NCBI GenBank assembly: GCA_019751125.1 | Contig: JAIENU010000022.1 | Location: 31,475-95,474 of the forward strand | Reading direction: 5' to 3' | Source of the DNA: Burkholderiales bacterium | GTDB taxonomy: Bacteria > Pseudomonadota > Gammaproteobacteria > Burkholderiales > SG8-41 | DNA: 64,000 nt | Shown: one piece after another, positions 1 to 9,476 of the stretch | How the letters are laid out: each line of letters opens with the position of its first letter | How positions within the stretch are numbered: the stretch's first letter is position 1 | Notes under the pieces: model-generated | What the model was told of the DNA's origin: nothing | Databases searched by the model: none | Seen by the model: only the letters and a program-made list of their open reading frames with translations | Made by a program: the position numbers and the translations under genes

Positions 1-48
1 CAAGTCATCGGTTTCGGATCATTCAAGGCTGAATCACTCAGGACCGGG

Positions 49-984
49 TTATTCAAGAACCAGCCGCGCCACATCGGTCTTGGTGTGAGGCGCGAGATCG
101 ACCGCCTTGCCCTTGTAGCTCAGCTTCACGCCTGCGGCATTGCCGATCACCACGTTCAGCGGCGCCGCACCCTGCACAGTCTGCATCGCACCCGCCGGGT
201 TGAGCTGGGAAAACACCACGCGGTCGTTGCGGTCACGCACCTCGACCCAGGACTGGCGCTCGAAAACGAAGCGCAGCTCGCTGCCACCGGCCGCAGCCGG
301 CTTGGCGGCAGCAACAGGTGCCGCAGTTGCAGGCTGCACCGCAGGCGACGCCACCGGCGCTGTCACTGCCGGCGCCGCAACTGCGGGCGGTGTGGCCGCG
401 GCAGAAATCGTGGAAGAAGACACCGCCTGCACCGCCGAAACATCCAATGGCGGCGCCGCAGGCGCCACGGTCTCCGTGGCTTCGACCACTGACAGCACTG
501 GCGCAGGGTTGACCGGCAAGGGCACAGCCACCGGGGCCGACGCTGAGGCCGGAACCTCGGCTGCATCAGGCATCAGCCATTCGAAAATCAGCACGATTGC
601 AGCCAGCAGCGCGACCGCCGCCGCAAACAAGGGCCAACGCGCGCTTCTGGTGTCCTGGAAGGGAATGTTCTGCGAATGCGGCACGGCATTGATCGCCGTG
701 GTGGCGGTCTGCGACAACTCCAGCCGCGCCACCAGCGACTCTCCGTCGAGATCAACCAGGCGCGCATAGTTGCGCACAAAGCCGCGCACGAACACCGCAC
801 CGGGCAGCCTGGCGTAATCGTCGGCTTCCAGCGCCTCGATCTGATGCGGCGAAAGCTTCAGCTGCTGGGCAATTTCGGCAACGGTCTGGTTGCGCCGCTC
901 GCGCGCTTCAGCGAGCACACGGCCGGGCCGCGGTCCTGCTGGTGCAGGCGCCTCCACCGTTGCCGGTTGTTCGATATCACTCAT
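49..984 (-). CDS. rodZ: RodZ-like helix-turn-helix membrane protein
   Basis: The 311-residue protein has the RodZ layout. An N-terminal HTH lies at about residues 20-85 (VAEIAQQLKLSPHQIEALE), followed by one membrane segment at about 117-138 (FAAAVALLAAIVLIFEWL), a long Ala/Pro/Val linker to about 235, and a C-terminal DUF4115-type beta domain (LRFVFERQSWVEVRD onward). RodZ family proteins tether MreB to the inner membrane and help set rod shape. It is the last gene inside the window of the run ndk-rlmN-pilW-rodZ, 20 bases after pilW; ispG and hisS usually follow off the left edge. The start at 984 follows the pilW stop closely. Family assignment is firm, function is inferred. Confidence 0.88.
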   Translation of the reverse strand: MSDIEQPATVEAPAPAGPRPGRVLAEARERRNQTVAEIAQQLKLSPHQIEALEADDYARLPGAVFVRGFVRNYARLVDLDGESLVARLELSQTATTAINAVPHSQNIPFQDTRSARWPLFAAAVALLAAIVLIFEWLMPDAAEVPASASAPVAVPLPVNPAPVLSVVEATETVAPAAPPLDVSAVQAVSSSTISAAATPPAVAAPAVTAPVASPAVQPATAAPVAAAKPAAAGGSELRFVFERQSWVEVRDRNDRVVFSQLNPAGAMQTVQGAAPLNVVIGNAAGVKLSYKGKAVDLAPHTKTDVARLVLE

Positions 985-1004
985 CGATATCTCTCATCGC
1001 CCAT

Positions 1005-1793
1005 TCATTCAAACCGTCCGGCCTGCAGCGCTTCGGCCTCCCGCGACTGCGGGAAATTGTTGCGCAGCTGATGGGCGTAACTTGCCTCGGCCACCGCATT
1101 GCCCATGCGCCGCTCGATGCGCAGGCCGAGCCAGAGGATCTCCGGGGTCGGCGGCACCAGTTGCACCAGCCGGCGCATGTAACCGTGCGCGCTGGCCGTA
1201 TTGTTCGCGGCAAAGGCCAGGTCCGCGAGCTGGTACAGCGCCTGCGGCTGGTTCGGCCGCAGCGCGACAGCACGCTGGAAAAATTCCAGGGCGCCGGCAT
1301 TGTCACCACGACGCCGCGCGCAGACACCGGCATTGACCAGCGAGCGTTCCGGCGCCTGGTACAGCGGGTTCTGCACGGCGGTGAGGAAATACTTGATGCC
1401 CTCGGCCTCGCGTTTGCGCTGGCAAAGGTACTGGCCGTAGTTGTTGTTGACGTCGGGGTCGGCCGGCGCAAGGCGCAGCGCGCGCTGGAAGCTGTCCTCG
1501 GCACGGCGGTCATCCTTCAGCGCTGCAAACACCAGCCCGCCGACATTGAAGGCCGCTGCGTAAGTCGGATCGGACTGCTGGGCGATATTCACTTCCTCCA
1601 GCGCGACACCCAGGTTGCCCAGTTCGAAATAACCGGCCGCCAGTTCGGTATGGATGCGCGCGCGGTTGCGCGCGTCACTTTCATTGCCCGAAGTCGAGGT
1701 CACCGGCTGCAGGTCACCGCTCTCAGGACTACCACCGGTCCCGGCGCAGGCAGAGATCAACGACGCCAACAACAGGACGGACAGCAGGTTCAT
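1005..1793 (-). CDS. pilW: Type IV pilus biogenesis lipoprotein PilW/PilF (TPR)
   Basis: About 262 residues. It begins MNLLSVLLLASLISACAG, a lipoprotein signal with lipobox ISAC, followed by TPR-type helical repeats (for example ARIHTELAAGYFELGNLGVALEEV and DPDVNNNYGQYLCQRKREAEG). PilW/PilF is the outer-membrane pilotin that helps the PilQ secretin assemble. I chose the ATG at 1793 because it opens directly into the lipoprotein signal; an in-frame ATG at 1832 would add [13 protein letters not shown], encoded mostly by an AT-rich dispersed element. Its position between rlmN and rodZ is the standard proteobacterial order. Confidence 0.87.
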   Translation of the reverse strand: MNLLSVLLLASLISACAGTGGSPESGDLQPVTSTSGNESDARNRARIHTELAAGYFELGNLGVALEEVNIAQQSDPTYAAAFNVGGLVFAALKDDRRAEDSFQRALRLAPADPDVNNNYGQYLCQRKREAEGIKYFLTAVQNPLYQAPERSLVNAGVCARRRGDNAGALEFFQRAVALRPNQPQALYQLADLAFAANNTASAHGYMRRLVQLVPPTPEILWLGLRIERRMGNAVAEASYAHQLRNNFPQSREAEALQAGRFE

Positions 1794-1794
1794 A

Positions 1795-1823
1795 AAAATA
1801 CTTTTAAAAACAATAGCTTGCAT
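1795..1823 (-). repeat. AT-rich dispersed element, copy 1
   Basis: On the minus strand it reads CAAGCTATTGTTTTTAAAAG followed by an AT run. It lies 6 bases after the rlmN stop and directly before the pilW start. The match to the family core GCCATTGTTTTTATTGAT is good on the left and weaker on the right. Confidence 0.6.
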
Positions 1824-1828
1824 GTTAA

Positions 1829-2980
1829 TCATACCCTGCGCTCCTCGAGGCGACGCTGGACGCGCCGGGTTTTGTCCTTGACCTGACCAGCCAACTGGCC
1901 GCAGGCGGCATCAATGGTATCGCCACGGGTCTTGCGCACCGTGGTGGTCAGCCCGGCCTGGTGCAGCACATCGCGGAATGCCGCAATCGCCGGCGCTGAT
2001 GAACGCTGGTAGCCGGAATCCGGGAAGGGATTGAACGGGATCAGGTTGATCTTGCAAGGCACCGGTTTCACCACCCGCGCCAGTTCCCGTGCGTGGGCCA
2101 CGCTGTCATTGACGCCGTCGAGCATCACATACTCGAAGGTCACGAAATCACGCGGTGCGCGTTCGATGTAACGCAGGCAGGCATCAAGCAGCGCCTTGAT
2201 CGGATACTTGCGGTTGATCGGCACAAGCTGGTCGCGCAGCGCATCATTGGGCGCATGCAGCGACACCGCCAGCGCCACCGGACAGGCTTCACGCAACCGG
2301 TCCAGCGCCGGCACCATGCCCGAGGTTGACAGGGTCAGCCGCCGCCGCGAAATGCCGTAGGCGTGGTCATCGAGCATCAGCTGCATCGCGGCCACCACGT
2401 TGTCGTAGTTGGCCAGCGGCTCGCCCATGCCCATCATCACCACATTGGTGATCGGCCGTTCGATGCCGAGGTCGGCAGACAGGCAGCGGCTGGCATGCCA
2501 CAGCTGGCCGATGATTTCGGCGACACCGAGATTGCGGTTGAAGCCCTGGCGGCCGGTGGAGCAGAAGGAGCATTCCAGCGCGCAGCCGGCCTGCGAGGAG
2601 ATGCACAAAGTGCCGCGGTAACGGCGGCCGCTGCGGTTCTCACCGCCGCTTTCGTCCCTCTCGCCATCCTCATCGGGGTCGATATCACCCTCGGGGATGT
2701 AGACCGCCTCGATCGCGTTGCCGGTGCCGACGTCGAACAGCCACTTGCGGGTGCCGTCCGGCGCGGTGGAATCCTTGAGCACCGGCGGCGCCGCGATCAC
2801 CGCGCATTCAGCCAGCTTTGCACGGAAGTCGCGCGACACATCCGACATCGCGTCGAAGCTGTCGACACCGGCCTGGTGGATCCAGCGCAGCATCTGCCGC
2901 GCCCGGAACGGCTTCTCGCCCCGCTCGGCGCACCAGTGTTCGAACTGGCTGCGGTTGAACCCGAGCAGGTTGACGGTCAT
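1829..2980 (-). CDS. rlmN: 23S rRNA (A2503-C2)/tRNA (A37-C2) methyltransferase RlmN
   Basis: A radical SAM enzyme of 383 residues that methylates C2 of A2503 in 23S rRNA and of A37 in some tRNAs. The cluster motif CALECSFC places Cys133, Cys137 and Cys140 as [4Fe-4S] ligands. Other family signatures are [37 protein letters not shown] and [11 protein letters not shown] stretch at about residues 98-119 ([20 protein letters not shown]) is an acidic insertion just before RGTLCISSQ, where typical RlmN proteins have only a few residues. It sits between ndk and pilW, 23 bases after ndk. The start ATG at 2980 gives the normal N-terminus [13 protein letters not shown]. Confidence 0.96.
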   Translation of the reverse strand: MTVNLLGFNRSQFEHWCAERGEKPFRARQMLRWIHQAGVDSFDAMSDVSRDFRAKLAECAVIAAPPVLKDSTAPDGTRKWLFDVGTGNAIEAVYIPEGDIDPDEDGERDESGGENRSGRRYRGTLCISSQAGCALECSFCSTGRQGFNRNLGVAEIIGQLWHASRCLSADLGIERPITNVVMMGMGEPLANYDNVVAAMQLMLDDHAYGISRRRLTLSTSGMVPALDRLREACPVALAVSLHAPNDALRDQLVPINRKYPIKALLDACLRYIERAPRDFVTFEYVMLDGVNDSVAHARELARVVKPVPCKINLIPFNPFPDSGYQRSSAPAIAAFRDVLHQAGLTTTVRKTRGDTIDAACGQLAGQVKDKTRRVQRRLEERRV

Positions 2981-3003
2981 GGTTGAAGGCTGCGGAGTGC
3001 CAC

Positions 3004-3429
3004 TCAGCGCGAGTGTACTTCCAGCGCGGGGAAGAAGTAGGCGATTTCGACTGCAGCGGTTTCCGGCGAATCCGAACCGTGCACCGCATTGGCATCGATG
3101 CTGTCGGCGAAATCCGCGCGGATCGTGCCCTTGTCGGCTTTCTTCGGATCAGTAGCCCCCATCAGGTCGCGGTTTTTAAGGATCGCGTTGTCGCCTTCCA
3201 GCACCTGGATCATCACCGGGCCGGAAATCATGAAGGCCACCAGCTCGCCAAAAAACGGGCGCGCTTTGTGCACCGCATAAAAACCTTCGGCTTGGGCGCG
3301 CGAAAGCTGGGTCATGCGCGCGGCAACAATGCGCAGGCCGGCACCCTCGAAACGGGCGTAAATCTGGCCGATCACGTTTTTGGCAACGGCATCGGGCTTG
3401 ATGATGGACAGGGTGCGTTCGACAGCCAT
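3004..3429 (-). CDS. ndk: Nucleoside diphosphate kinase
   Basis: At 141 residues this is the usual length. It transfers the gamma phosphate from ATP to nucleoside diphosphates through a phosphohistidine. Visible hallmarks are [12 protein letters not shown] at the N-terminus, [15 protein letters not shown], and the active-site motif [10 protein letters not shown] with the catalytic His. It is the first gene of the ndk-rlmN-pilW-rodZ run, so a promoter is expected in the 230-base gap upstream. Confidence 0.97.
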   Translation of the reverse strand: MAVERTLSIIKPDAVAKNVIGQIYARFEGAGLRIVAARMTQLSRAQAEGFYAVHKARPFFGELVAFMISGPVMIQVLEGDNAILKNRDLMGATDPKKADKGTIRADFADSIDANAVHGSDSPETAAVEIAYFFPALEVHSR

Positions 3430-3457
3430 GAAATCCTCGACTTATTCGGGTTAAGAA

Positions 3458-3477
3458 ATGCGTTAAAAAACAACCCG
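3458..3477 (-). repeat. Weak match to the AT-rich dispersed element, before ndk
   Basis: Minus strand GGGTTGTTTTTTAACGC, about 30 bases upstream of the ndk start. It shares TTGTTTTT with the family but lacks the conserved CATAAGC left arm and ATTGAT right arm. It may be a chance T-tract. Confidence 0.25.
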
Positions 3478-3628
3478 CGAGGATAGCACGATAAGGTGTT
3501 GATAAAAGGCGAATTGGGGAAAATCGACGGGCGAAAAACACGCCAACGGCACCCCGGTTGACCGCCATTTTTCAGCCGTTTTTCAGCCGCATTGCAGCCT
3601 CCTGCCAAGCGGAAAAACGCTGCGCAGA

Positions 3629-3645
3629 CAGGGGCATAGCCCCTG
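3629..3645 (-). terminator. Possible terminator hairpin after TRAP permease
   Basis: A perfect 7-bp inverted repeat (CAGGGGC-ATA-GCCCCTG) lies about 14 bases past the permease stop codon. No T-tract follows at once; a TTTTT appears about 11 bases further along the minus strand. It is a plausible but imperfect intrinsic terminator, or a 3-prime mRNA stem. Confidence 0.4.
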
Positions 3646-3658
3646 CCCGCCCTCTCCC

Positions 3659-5785
3659 TCAGGCTGCGGCCGAACGCGACCGCAGCCGCTGCCAGGCGTA
3701 GATCGGCGCTCCGACCAGCAGGCCGATCATGTCGGTCACCGTGCCGGGATGGATCAGGCACAGCGAAGCCACAAACAGCACCACCCGCAGCGGCATCGCC
3801 AGACGGCCGCCGAACCAGCCCTCGGTCGATCCGGCAAGGAACCAGACCCCGATCGAAGCCGATACGATGGCCTGGATGATCGCCAGCGGATCGCCTTTCA
3901 TCAGCAGCACGGGGCTGAAATAGAACATGAACGGCACCAGGAAGGTGGCCAGCCCCATTTTCATCGCAATCCACGAGGTCTTCCAGGGATCGGCGTTGCA
4001 CATGCCGGCAGCGGCAAAGGAAGCCAGTGCCACCGGTGGCGTGATTGCCGAAATCACCGCGAAATAAAAAATGAACAGGTGCGCCACCAGCGGTGCCACG
4101 CCGATCTTGGTCAGGCCCGGCGCCAGCACTGCGGCGGCAATGGCGTAGGCCGCGGTGGTCGGCATGCCCATGCCGAGGATCAGCGCCACACCGGCGACAA
4201 ACACCATCGCCAGCAGCTGATTGGCGCCGGCGATGCCGAGGATCATCTCGGAGAAACGGCCGCCGATGCCGGTCAGCGCCACCACGCCGACGATGATGCC
4301 GGCACAGGCACAGACTGCCACCAGCTGGATGGTGTCGCGTGCGGCAAGGTTCAGCCCCTCCACTGTCTTGCGCCAGCCGAACATCCAGACCAGGCCGAGC
4401 AGAACCACGACGGGCACCGCGGTGCCGGCCCAGTCGCCGGCATGCGGTTTGACCAGTGCCGGCACATGCACCACCACCAGCGAGGCTGCGGCGCCTATCG
4501 CAACCAGGGCGCCAATGCGCACCAGCAAGGCGGTCGCGAATGCGATGTCCAGTCCTGCAGGCGCGAGAGCCGGATCCGCGCCTTCCAGATCACGGAAACG
4601 CATGGCCAGCCAGCCGGCAATCAGCGCGGTCAGGATGCCCAGGCCGCCGGCACGGAATGGCGAGTAGCCTTCGAGCAAAGCCCACACCAGCACCACGATG
4701 GGCGCGAACAGATAAACCCGCTTCAGCATCTCGTACAACGGCGGCAGTTCATCCTTGCGCAGTCCGCGCAGACCCAGGCGGATTGCGTGCAGGTCGACGT
4801 GGATCCAGCAGGCGATGTAGAACAGCAGCGCCGGAATCACCGCAGCGAGCGCGATCTCGGTGTACGGGATGCCGGTGATCTCGGCCATCAGGAAGGCACC
4901 CGCGCCGAGCACCGGCGGCGTGATCTGGCCGCCGGTCGAGGATGTGGCCTCGATCGCCGCGGCAGTCGGCTTGTCGTAACCGACCTTGCGCATCATCGGG
5001 ATGGTCACCATGCCCGAGGCCACCACATTGGCCACCGCCGAACCGGAAATCGAACCGAACAGCACGCCCGATGCAACCGCCGCCTTCGCCGGCCCGCCGC
5101 GCGCCCAGCCGAACATCGCGTTGCACAGGTCGTTGATGTAATCGCCGACCTTGGACACCTGCAGAAAAGCGGCAAAACAGACAAACAGGATGATGTACGA
5201 GGACGAAACCTGGGTGGTCACGCCGAAGATGCCGTATTCGCTGTAGATATAGGTGAAAAAGCGGTCAACGGCAAAACCCTTGTGCTGCAGCACACCGGGC
5301 ATCCACGGCCCGACGAAGCAGTAAAGAATGAAGATGCCCGCGATGATCGGCAATGCAAGCCCCGAGGTGCGTCGGCCGAACTCGAGGATCAGCAGCGTGC
5401 CGACCAGTCCGGTGATGACATCGCCGCGGGTGAACTGGGCGCCGGCGCGAAACAGCAGGCCATCGAGTTCAACGGTGATGTACACCGCGCAGGCCAGCGA
5501 AGCCACGACCAGCAGCCAGTCGTACCAGGGCACGCCGTCGCGCCGCGAACGGCTGCTGGCGGCGTAGATCATGAATCCGATCGCCCCGCCCCAGCCGACG
5601 TGCACCGCTCGGAACAGCAGCGGCTCCAGCGAATAGACGTTGAGCACGAGCAGGTGAAACGCCGTGAAGCCGACACAGAGTACGGCCAGTGTCACTGCCT
5701 GCCAACCGGCCAGTTGCCGCTTGTTGCCGGCAAACTCCTCGTCTGACAGCGGCGCCTTTATCTCTTCATTTGCGGATACGCTCAT
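3659..5785 (-). CDS. TRAP transporter permease, fused DctQM type (TAXI-associated)
   Basis: About 708 residues, almost entirely hydrophobic, with many membrane segments. This is the fused small-plus-large TRAP permease (DUF3394/4TM-12TM) found with TAXI receptors. DctM-like signatures include GVLFGSISGSAVANVVASG, AIEATSSTGGQITPPVLGAGAF and MGMPTTAAYAIAA. It should carry a substrate delivered by the periplasmic receptor encoded just upstream, driven by an ion gradient. I place the start at the ATG at 5785 (MSVSANEEIKAPLS) because it has AAAGGG about 8 bases upstream; an in-frame ATG at 5836 lies inside the upstream terminator. Substrate unknown; TAXI systems typically take organic acids. Confidence 0.9.
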   Translation of the reverse strand: MSVSANEEIKAPLSDEEFAGNKRQLAGWQAVTLAVLCVGFTAFHLLVLNVYSLEPLLFRAVHVGWGGAIGFMIYAASSRSRRDGVPWYDWLLVVASLACAVYITVELDGLLFRAGAQFTRGDVITGLVGTLLILEFGRRTSGLALPIIAGIFILYCFVGPWMPGVLQHKGFAVDRFFTYIYSEYGIFGVTTQVSSSYIILFVCFAAFLQVSKVGDYINDLCNAMFGWARGGPAKAAVASGVLFGSISGSAVANVVASGMVTIPMMRKVGYDKPTAAAIEATSSTGGQITPPVLGAGAFLMAEITGIPYTEIALAAVIPALLFYIACWIHVDLHAIRLGLRGLRKDELPPLYEMLKRVYLFAPIVVLVWALLEGYSPFRAGGLGILTALIAGWLAMRFRDLEGADPALAPAGLDIAFATALLVRIGALVAIGAAASLVVVHVPALVKPHAGDWAGTAVPVVVLLGLVWMFGWRKTVEGLNLAARDTIQLVAVCACAGIIVGVVALTGIGGRFSEMILGIAGANQLLAMVFVAGVALILGMGMPTTAAYAIAAAVLAPGLTKIGVAPLVAHLFIFYFAVISAITPPVALASFAAAGMCNADPWKTSWIAMKMGLATFLVPFMFYFSPVLLMKGDPLAIIQAIVSASIGVWFLAGSTEGWFGGRLAMPLRVVLFVASLCLIHPGTVTDMIGLLVGAPIYAWQRLRSRSAAA

Positions 5786-5814
5786 GCCTGCCCTTTCAGC
5801 CCCGAACCCGACAT

Positions 5815-5853
5815 CAAAAAAAACCGCACTGTGCATGCGCCCAGTGCGGTTTG
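5815..5853 (-). terminator. Rho-independent terminator between TAXI receptor and TRAP permease
   Basis: An 11-bp perfect stem, arms 5821-5831 and 5842-5852, with a 10-base loop. On the minus strand it is followed by a run of eight T. It lies after the receptor stop (5914) and before the permease start (5785), so it may attenuate permease expression relative to the receptor. Confidence 0.85.
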
Positions 5854-5913
5854 TTCACTGCATTCCGGCTTCAGCCGGGATCAGCCTCCGGTTCTCCGTT
5901 CCAGCCGTAACCG

Positions 5914-6915
5914 TCAGCCCTTGTATTCCGGAGGAATCAGGTGCTTGGGCACGGTGATGCCCTTCTCGCGGAAGTAGCGGATCGCACCCGGATGGAAGGG
6001 CAGGAAGCCGTTACGGTTCCAGTTTTGCAGCAGCGTTTCCTTGGCTGCGGCATGTCCCTTGACCATCTGCGCGTTGTTTTCAAGCACGGCCTTGACCACG
6101 GCATAGACCAGGTCGTCGGACACATCCTTGTTGGCGATCGCGAAGTTGTAGAGGCCGACCGTCTTGTGGTCCTCGGTCTGCTGCTTGTAGGTGCCTTTCG
6201 GGATCACCGAATCCGACAGCTCGGGCAGCGCCGCCTTGATCCGCTTCAACTCGTCGTCGGTGAAGGTGAAGAAGCGCACCTTGTTGGTGGTCTCGAGTTC
6301 AGAGTAGGCCGCAATCGGCACGCCGGCACAGAACGGGAAGGCATCAATCAGGCCGTCCTGCAGGTTGGCCGACATGTCCGAGGCCTGGCCGTTGCGGATG
6401 GTGGTGTCGATGCCCAGCGCCTTGAACATCAGCGGGAAGTAGGTGCCGCAGGTGCCGGCGCGGGGGCCGACGCCGGAACGCTTCCCGGCGAGCTCCTTCA
6501 CCGTCTTGATGCCCGATTTCTCGAGCGCAACAAAATGGAAGGGCGTGTCATACATCGGGAAAATCGCGCGGATGTTGCTGAACTTCTGGCCCTTGGTCCA
6601 GTCGCCCTTGCCTTCCCAGGCCTGCAGCGCCACACCCATCGTCGTCATGCCGAAATCGATCTGCTTCGAATCGGCAAGGATGATGTTCTGGTTCGGCCCC
6701 TGCGTCTGCTGCGTGCTGATGTTGGTGCCGATCTTTTCATTGACCAGGCTGGCCCAGACCTGCCCGTAGACAAAATAGGTGCCGCCGACCGAAGCTGTGC
6801 CCAGCGTCAGGTTGGCCGGCCATTTCGGATTCGGTTTGGCCTGTGCATGGGCGCCGGTGGCGCAGACAAGTCCGGCCGCAGCAATGGCTGCAGCAAACAG
6901 TTTGGCGATTTTCAT
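5914..6915 (-). CDS. TAXI-family TRAP transporter solute-binding protein
   Basis: At 333 residues it has a clear signal peptide (MKIAKLFAAAIAAAGLVCATGAHAQA). The TAXI fold shows as LTLGTASVGGTYFVYGQVWASLVN, GPNQNIILADSKQIDFGM, RSGVGPRAGTCGTYFPLMFKALG and GLIDAFPFCAGVPIAAYSELE. These periplasmic receptors bind a solute and hand it to a fused TRAP permease, here the next gene. The ATG at 6915 has an AGGAGG Shine-Dalgarno a few bases upstream. The ligand cannot be read from the sequence. Confidence 0.92.
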   Translation of the reverse strand: MKIAKLFAAAIAAAGLVCATGAHAQAKPNPKWPANLTLGTASVGGTYFVYGQVWASLVNEKIGTNISTQQTQGPNQNIILADSKQIDFGMTTMGVALQAWEGKGDWTKGQKFSNIRAIFPMYDTPFHFVALEKSGIKTVKELAGKRSGVGPRAGTCGTYFPLMFKALGIDTTIRNGQASDMSANLQDGLIDAFPFCAGVPIAAYSELETTNKVRFFTFTDDELKRIKAALPELSDSVIPKGTYKQQTEDHKTVGLYNFAIANKDVSDDLVYAVVKAVLENNAQMVKGHAAAKETLLQNWNRNGFLPFHPGAIRYFREKGITVPKHLIPPEYKG

Positions 6916-7131
6916 GTAACCCTCCTCAGGTTTGTCGGTCTTTGCATGCCGGAAACCGTACTCACCGCGGCGGTTTCAGTTTTTTTATTATTGCGGCGCA
7001 TGTCGTGCAGCTTGTTTTTATGCGATTGCGTCAGCAGAAACTGCCAGGGCAGGTTAGCACAAAGCCCGGGGCGTTTGGCAATCCCGGCGGGGCCGCTGCC
7101 CGCCGTCACTCAACAGCGGCTTGGCCGCCGT

Positions 7132-8433
7132 TTAATCAATGCGCCATCGCGGCAGCCATCCTGCCGTGCTCCGCTGCGACTGGAATTGCACATCGACACC
7201 GACACCAGGCACCGCGGCAAGCCGCTCGCCGACAAACAGCAGCGGCAGACGGTCCCGTTGCCACGGCGGCAACGCCGCTTCCTGCAACAGATTGCGCAGG
7301 GTGCGCCGCGGCCCGCCGGCATGCAATTGCAGGCGTTCACCGCCAACGCGTGCACGCACCGTAAGAGTGCGCAGCCAGCGTGCGGCCAGCCCCCCCTGCC
7401 CTGCCCGCAGCATCTCCAGGCTGCCACCCAATTCCGGCAGCTGCAGCAGGCCGCGACCGTTCCAGGCCCGCGCAAAACCGGCCGGCAACGGCGGCAGCTT
7501 GCGCACCAGATGCAGTTCGCCGCGAAAGCGGCGCGCCGACAGCGGACCCAGATCAATCTGCAGCCGCGCATCCTCGCGGCTTTCGAGCACCTGCCGCAGC
7601 AACTCATCCAGCCGGGACGCATCGGGCATCACCAGCCCGCGCTGGCGCAGGTGGTAACGCAGCACATTGCGCGCGCGCGGCGCCGGCATCCCGGCCAGCA
7701 TCGCCACCCGCAGCGTGGCCCCGCTGCCGGCATCGAGATCGATGCGCGCAAGATCATCAAGCAGCACCGCAGCCTCGACCTGCAACCGCGCGCCGCGCGC
7801 CAGCACCGCGACGGCACCGGGCAGGCGCTGCTCGATCAGCGGCAATACTTCATGGCGCAGGAAATTGCGGGTGTAGGCGGTATCCACATTGCTGTCGTCC
7901 TCGACCCAGCGCAGCCGGTGGCGCCGCGCATGCGCCGCGATATCGGCCCGCGGCACACCCAGCAGCGGCCGCCACAGGGCCGGCTCGCCGGCGCGGAATT
8001 CAGGCATCGCCGCGAGGCCGCGCGGGCCGGCGCCGCGCAACAGCTGCAGCAGGACCGTTTCGGACTGGTCATCACGGTTATGGGCCAGCGCGATCACTGA
8101 TGCCGCACTCTTTGCGAATGCCTCGTAACGCGCGCTGCGCGCTGCCGCCTCGGTGCTGTTGCCGCGGGCAACCTCGACCTTGTGCACGCGCAGCGGCACG
8201 CCCAGTTCGCGGCAATAACGCCGGCAATGTGCGGCCCAGGCGGCAGCAGCGGGATTGATCTGGTGGTTAACATGGATGGCGCGGAGCCTTGAGGGCGGCA
8301 GCTTCAGGCTGCAGCGCAAAAGATGCAGCAGCACCACGGAATCGATGCCGCCGCTGAGGGCAACGGCGAAGGTGGCATCTTCCAGATGATGCGCGGTGAT
8401 TGACGCTGCAAGCTGCCGGGCCAGCACATCCAT
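7132..8433 (-). CDS. tilS: tRNA(Ile)-lysidine synthase
   Basis: At 433 residues this is the normal full-length form. It ligates lysine to C34 of tRNA-Ile(CAU) so that AUA is read. The PP-loop motif SGGIDS is at residues 27-32, followed by IHVNHQINPAAAAWAAHCRRYC and the AHNRDDQSETVLLQLLRGAGPRGLAAMP block; the C-terminal region carries the TilS substrate-binding domains. It starts 25 bases downstream of accA, an adjacency common in Burkholderiales. Confidence 0.95.
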   Translation of the reverse strand: MDVLARQLAASITAHHLEDATFAVALSGGIDSVVLLHLLRCSLKLPPSRLRAIHVNHQINPAAAAWAAHCRRYCRELGVPLRVHKVEVARGNSTEAAARSARYEAFAKSAASVIALAHNRDDQSETVLLQLLRGAGPRGLAAMPEFRAGEPALWRPLLGVPRADIAAHARRHRLRWVEDDSNVDTAYTRNFLRHEVLPLIEQRLPGAVAVLARGARLQVEAAVLLDDLARIDLDAGSGATLRVAMLAGMPAPRARNVLRYHLRQRGLVMPDASRLDELLRQVLESREDARLQIDLGPLSARRFRGELHLVRKLPPLPAGFARAWNGRGLLQLPELGGSLEMLRAGQGGLAARWLRTLTVRARVGGERLQLHAGGPRRTLRNLLQEAALPPWQRDRLPLLFVGERLAAVPGVGVDVQFQSQRSTAGWLPRWRID

Positions 8434-8458
8434 CGTGATCTGGCACCGCGCCGCGGAC

Positions 8459-9427
8459 TCAGCGGCTCTCGGCTTCCTTGAATGCGCCGTAGCCCATCAG
8501 CCGCTCGAAGCGCGCTTCCAGCAGCTTGTCCACCGGCGTATCGCGCAGCTGGCGCCAGCTTTCCTGCAGGGCTTTTTTCAGGGTCTGCATCATCAGCTCG
8601 GGGTCGCGATGCGCGCCACCCAGCGGCTCGGCCACCACCTTGTCGATCAACCCCAGCGCCTTCAGGCGCGTCGCGGTGATGCCCAGCGTTTCCGCGGCCT
8701 CGGGTGCACGCTCGGCGCTTTTCCACAGGATCGAAGCACAGCCTTCAGGTGAAATCACCGAATAGGTCGAGTATTGCAGCATCAGCGTGGTGTCGCCGAC
8801 TGCAATCGCCAGCGCACCGCCGGAACCACCCTCGCCGATCACCGTGCAGATCACCGGCACTTTGAGCCCGGCCATCACATACAGGTTGTGGCCGATGGCC
8901 TCGGACTGGCCGCGCTCTTCGGCGCCGACACCGGGATAGGCGCCGGGCGTGTCGATGAAGGTGAATACCGGGAACCCGAATTTTTCGGCGAGCCTCATCA
9001 GGCGCAGCGCCTTGCGGTACCCCTCGGGACGCGGCATGCCGAAGTTGCGGTAGATCTTGTCCTTGGTGTCGCGGCCCTTCTGGTGGCCGATCAGCACCAC
9101 GCTCTGGCCGCCGAAACGCGCGAGACCGCCGACGATGGCCGGATCATCGGCATAGGCGCGGTCGCCATGCAGTTCCTCGAAATCGGTGAATACGCCGGCC
9201 GCGTAATCGAGCGTGTACGGGCGCTGCGGATGGCGCGCAACCTGGGCGATCTGCCAGGACGTGAGCTTGGCGTAGATGTCCTTGGTGAGCGCCTGGCTTT
9301 TTTTCTGCAGCCGCGAGATTTCCTCGGAAATGTCGAGCGCGGAATCATCCTGCACAAAGCGCAGTTCATCGATCTTGGTTTCGAGATCGGCAATCGGCTG
9401 CTCGAAGTCGAGGAAGGTCGTTTTCAT
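8459..9427 (-). CDS. accA: Acetyl-CoA carboxylase carboxyltransferase subunit alpha
   Basis: At 322 residues the length is typical. It pairs with AccD to move the carboxyl group from carboxybiotin to acetyl-CoA, the first step of fatty acid synthesis. Signatures are [69 protein letters not shown] and [15 protein letters not shown]. Start ATG at 9427 gives [10 protein letters not shown], the canonical N-terminus. It precedes tilS in the same direction. Confidence 0.97.
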   Translation of the reverse strand: MKTTFLDFEQPIADLETKIDELRFVQDDSALDISEEISRLQKKSQALTKDIYAKLTSWQIAQVARHPQRPYTLDYAAGVFTDFEELHGDRAYADDPAIVGGLARFGGQSVVLIGHQKGRDTKDKIYRNFGMPRPEGYRKALRLMRLAEKFGFPVFTFIDTPGAYPGVGAEERGQSEAIGHNLYVMAGLKVPVICTVIGEGGSGGALAIAVGDTTLMLQYSTYSVISPEGCASILWKSAERAPEAAETLGITATRLKALGLIDKVVAEPLGGAHRDPELMMQTLKKALQESWRQLRDTPVDKLLEARFERLMGYGAFKEAESR

Positions 9428-9476
9428 GGGCGCGAATGATACAGGATGGGCAGGCAGCCGGGCTTCAGCCGGCCAT

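Noticed and set aside
3749..5746. Long plus-strand open frame opposite the TRAP permease gene (665 codons)
   Set aside because: It is the antisense shadow of a GC-rich membrane protein gene. The product is His/Gln/Arg-rich with no family signals, and the minus-strand gene is clearly real.
7009..7032. GCAGCTTGTTTTTATGCGAT upstream of the TAXI gene as an element copy
   Set aside because: Only TTGTTTTTAT is shared; both arms differ, so it is more likely chance in an AT-rich gap.
5941..8100. Plus-strand open frame of 719 codons across the TAXI gene and tilS
   Set aside because: It runs antisense through two recognisable genes, with biased composition and no ribosome-binding site. The same holds for the plus-strand frame at 56479-58059 and the minus-strand frame at 58959-60257.
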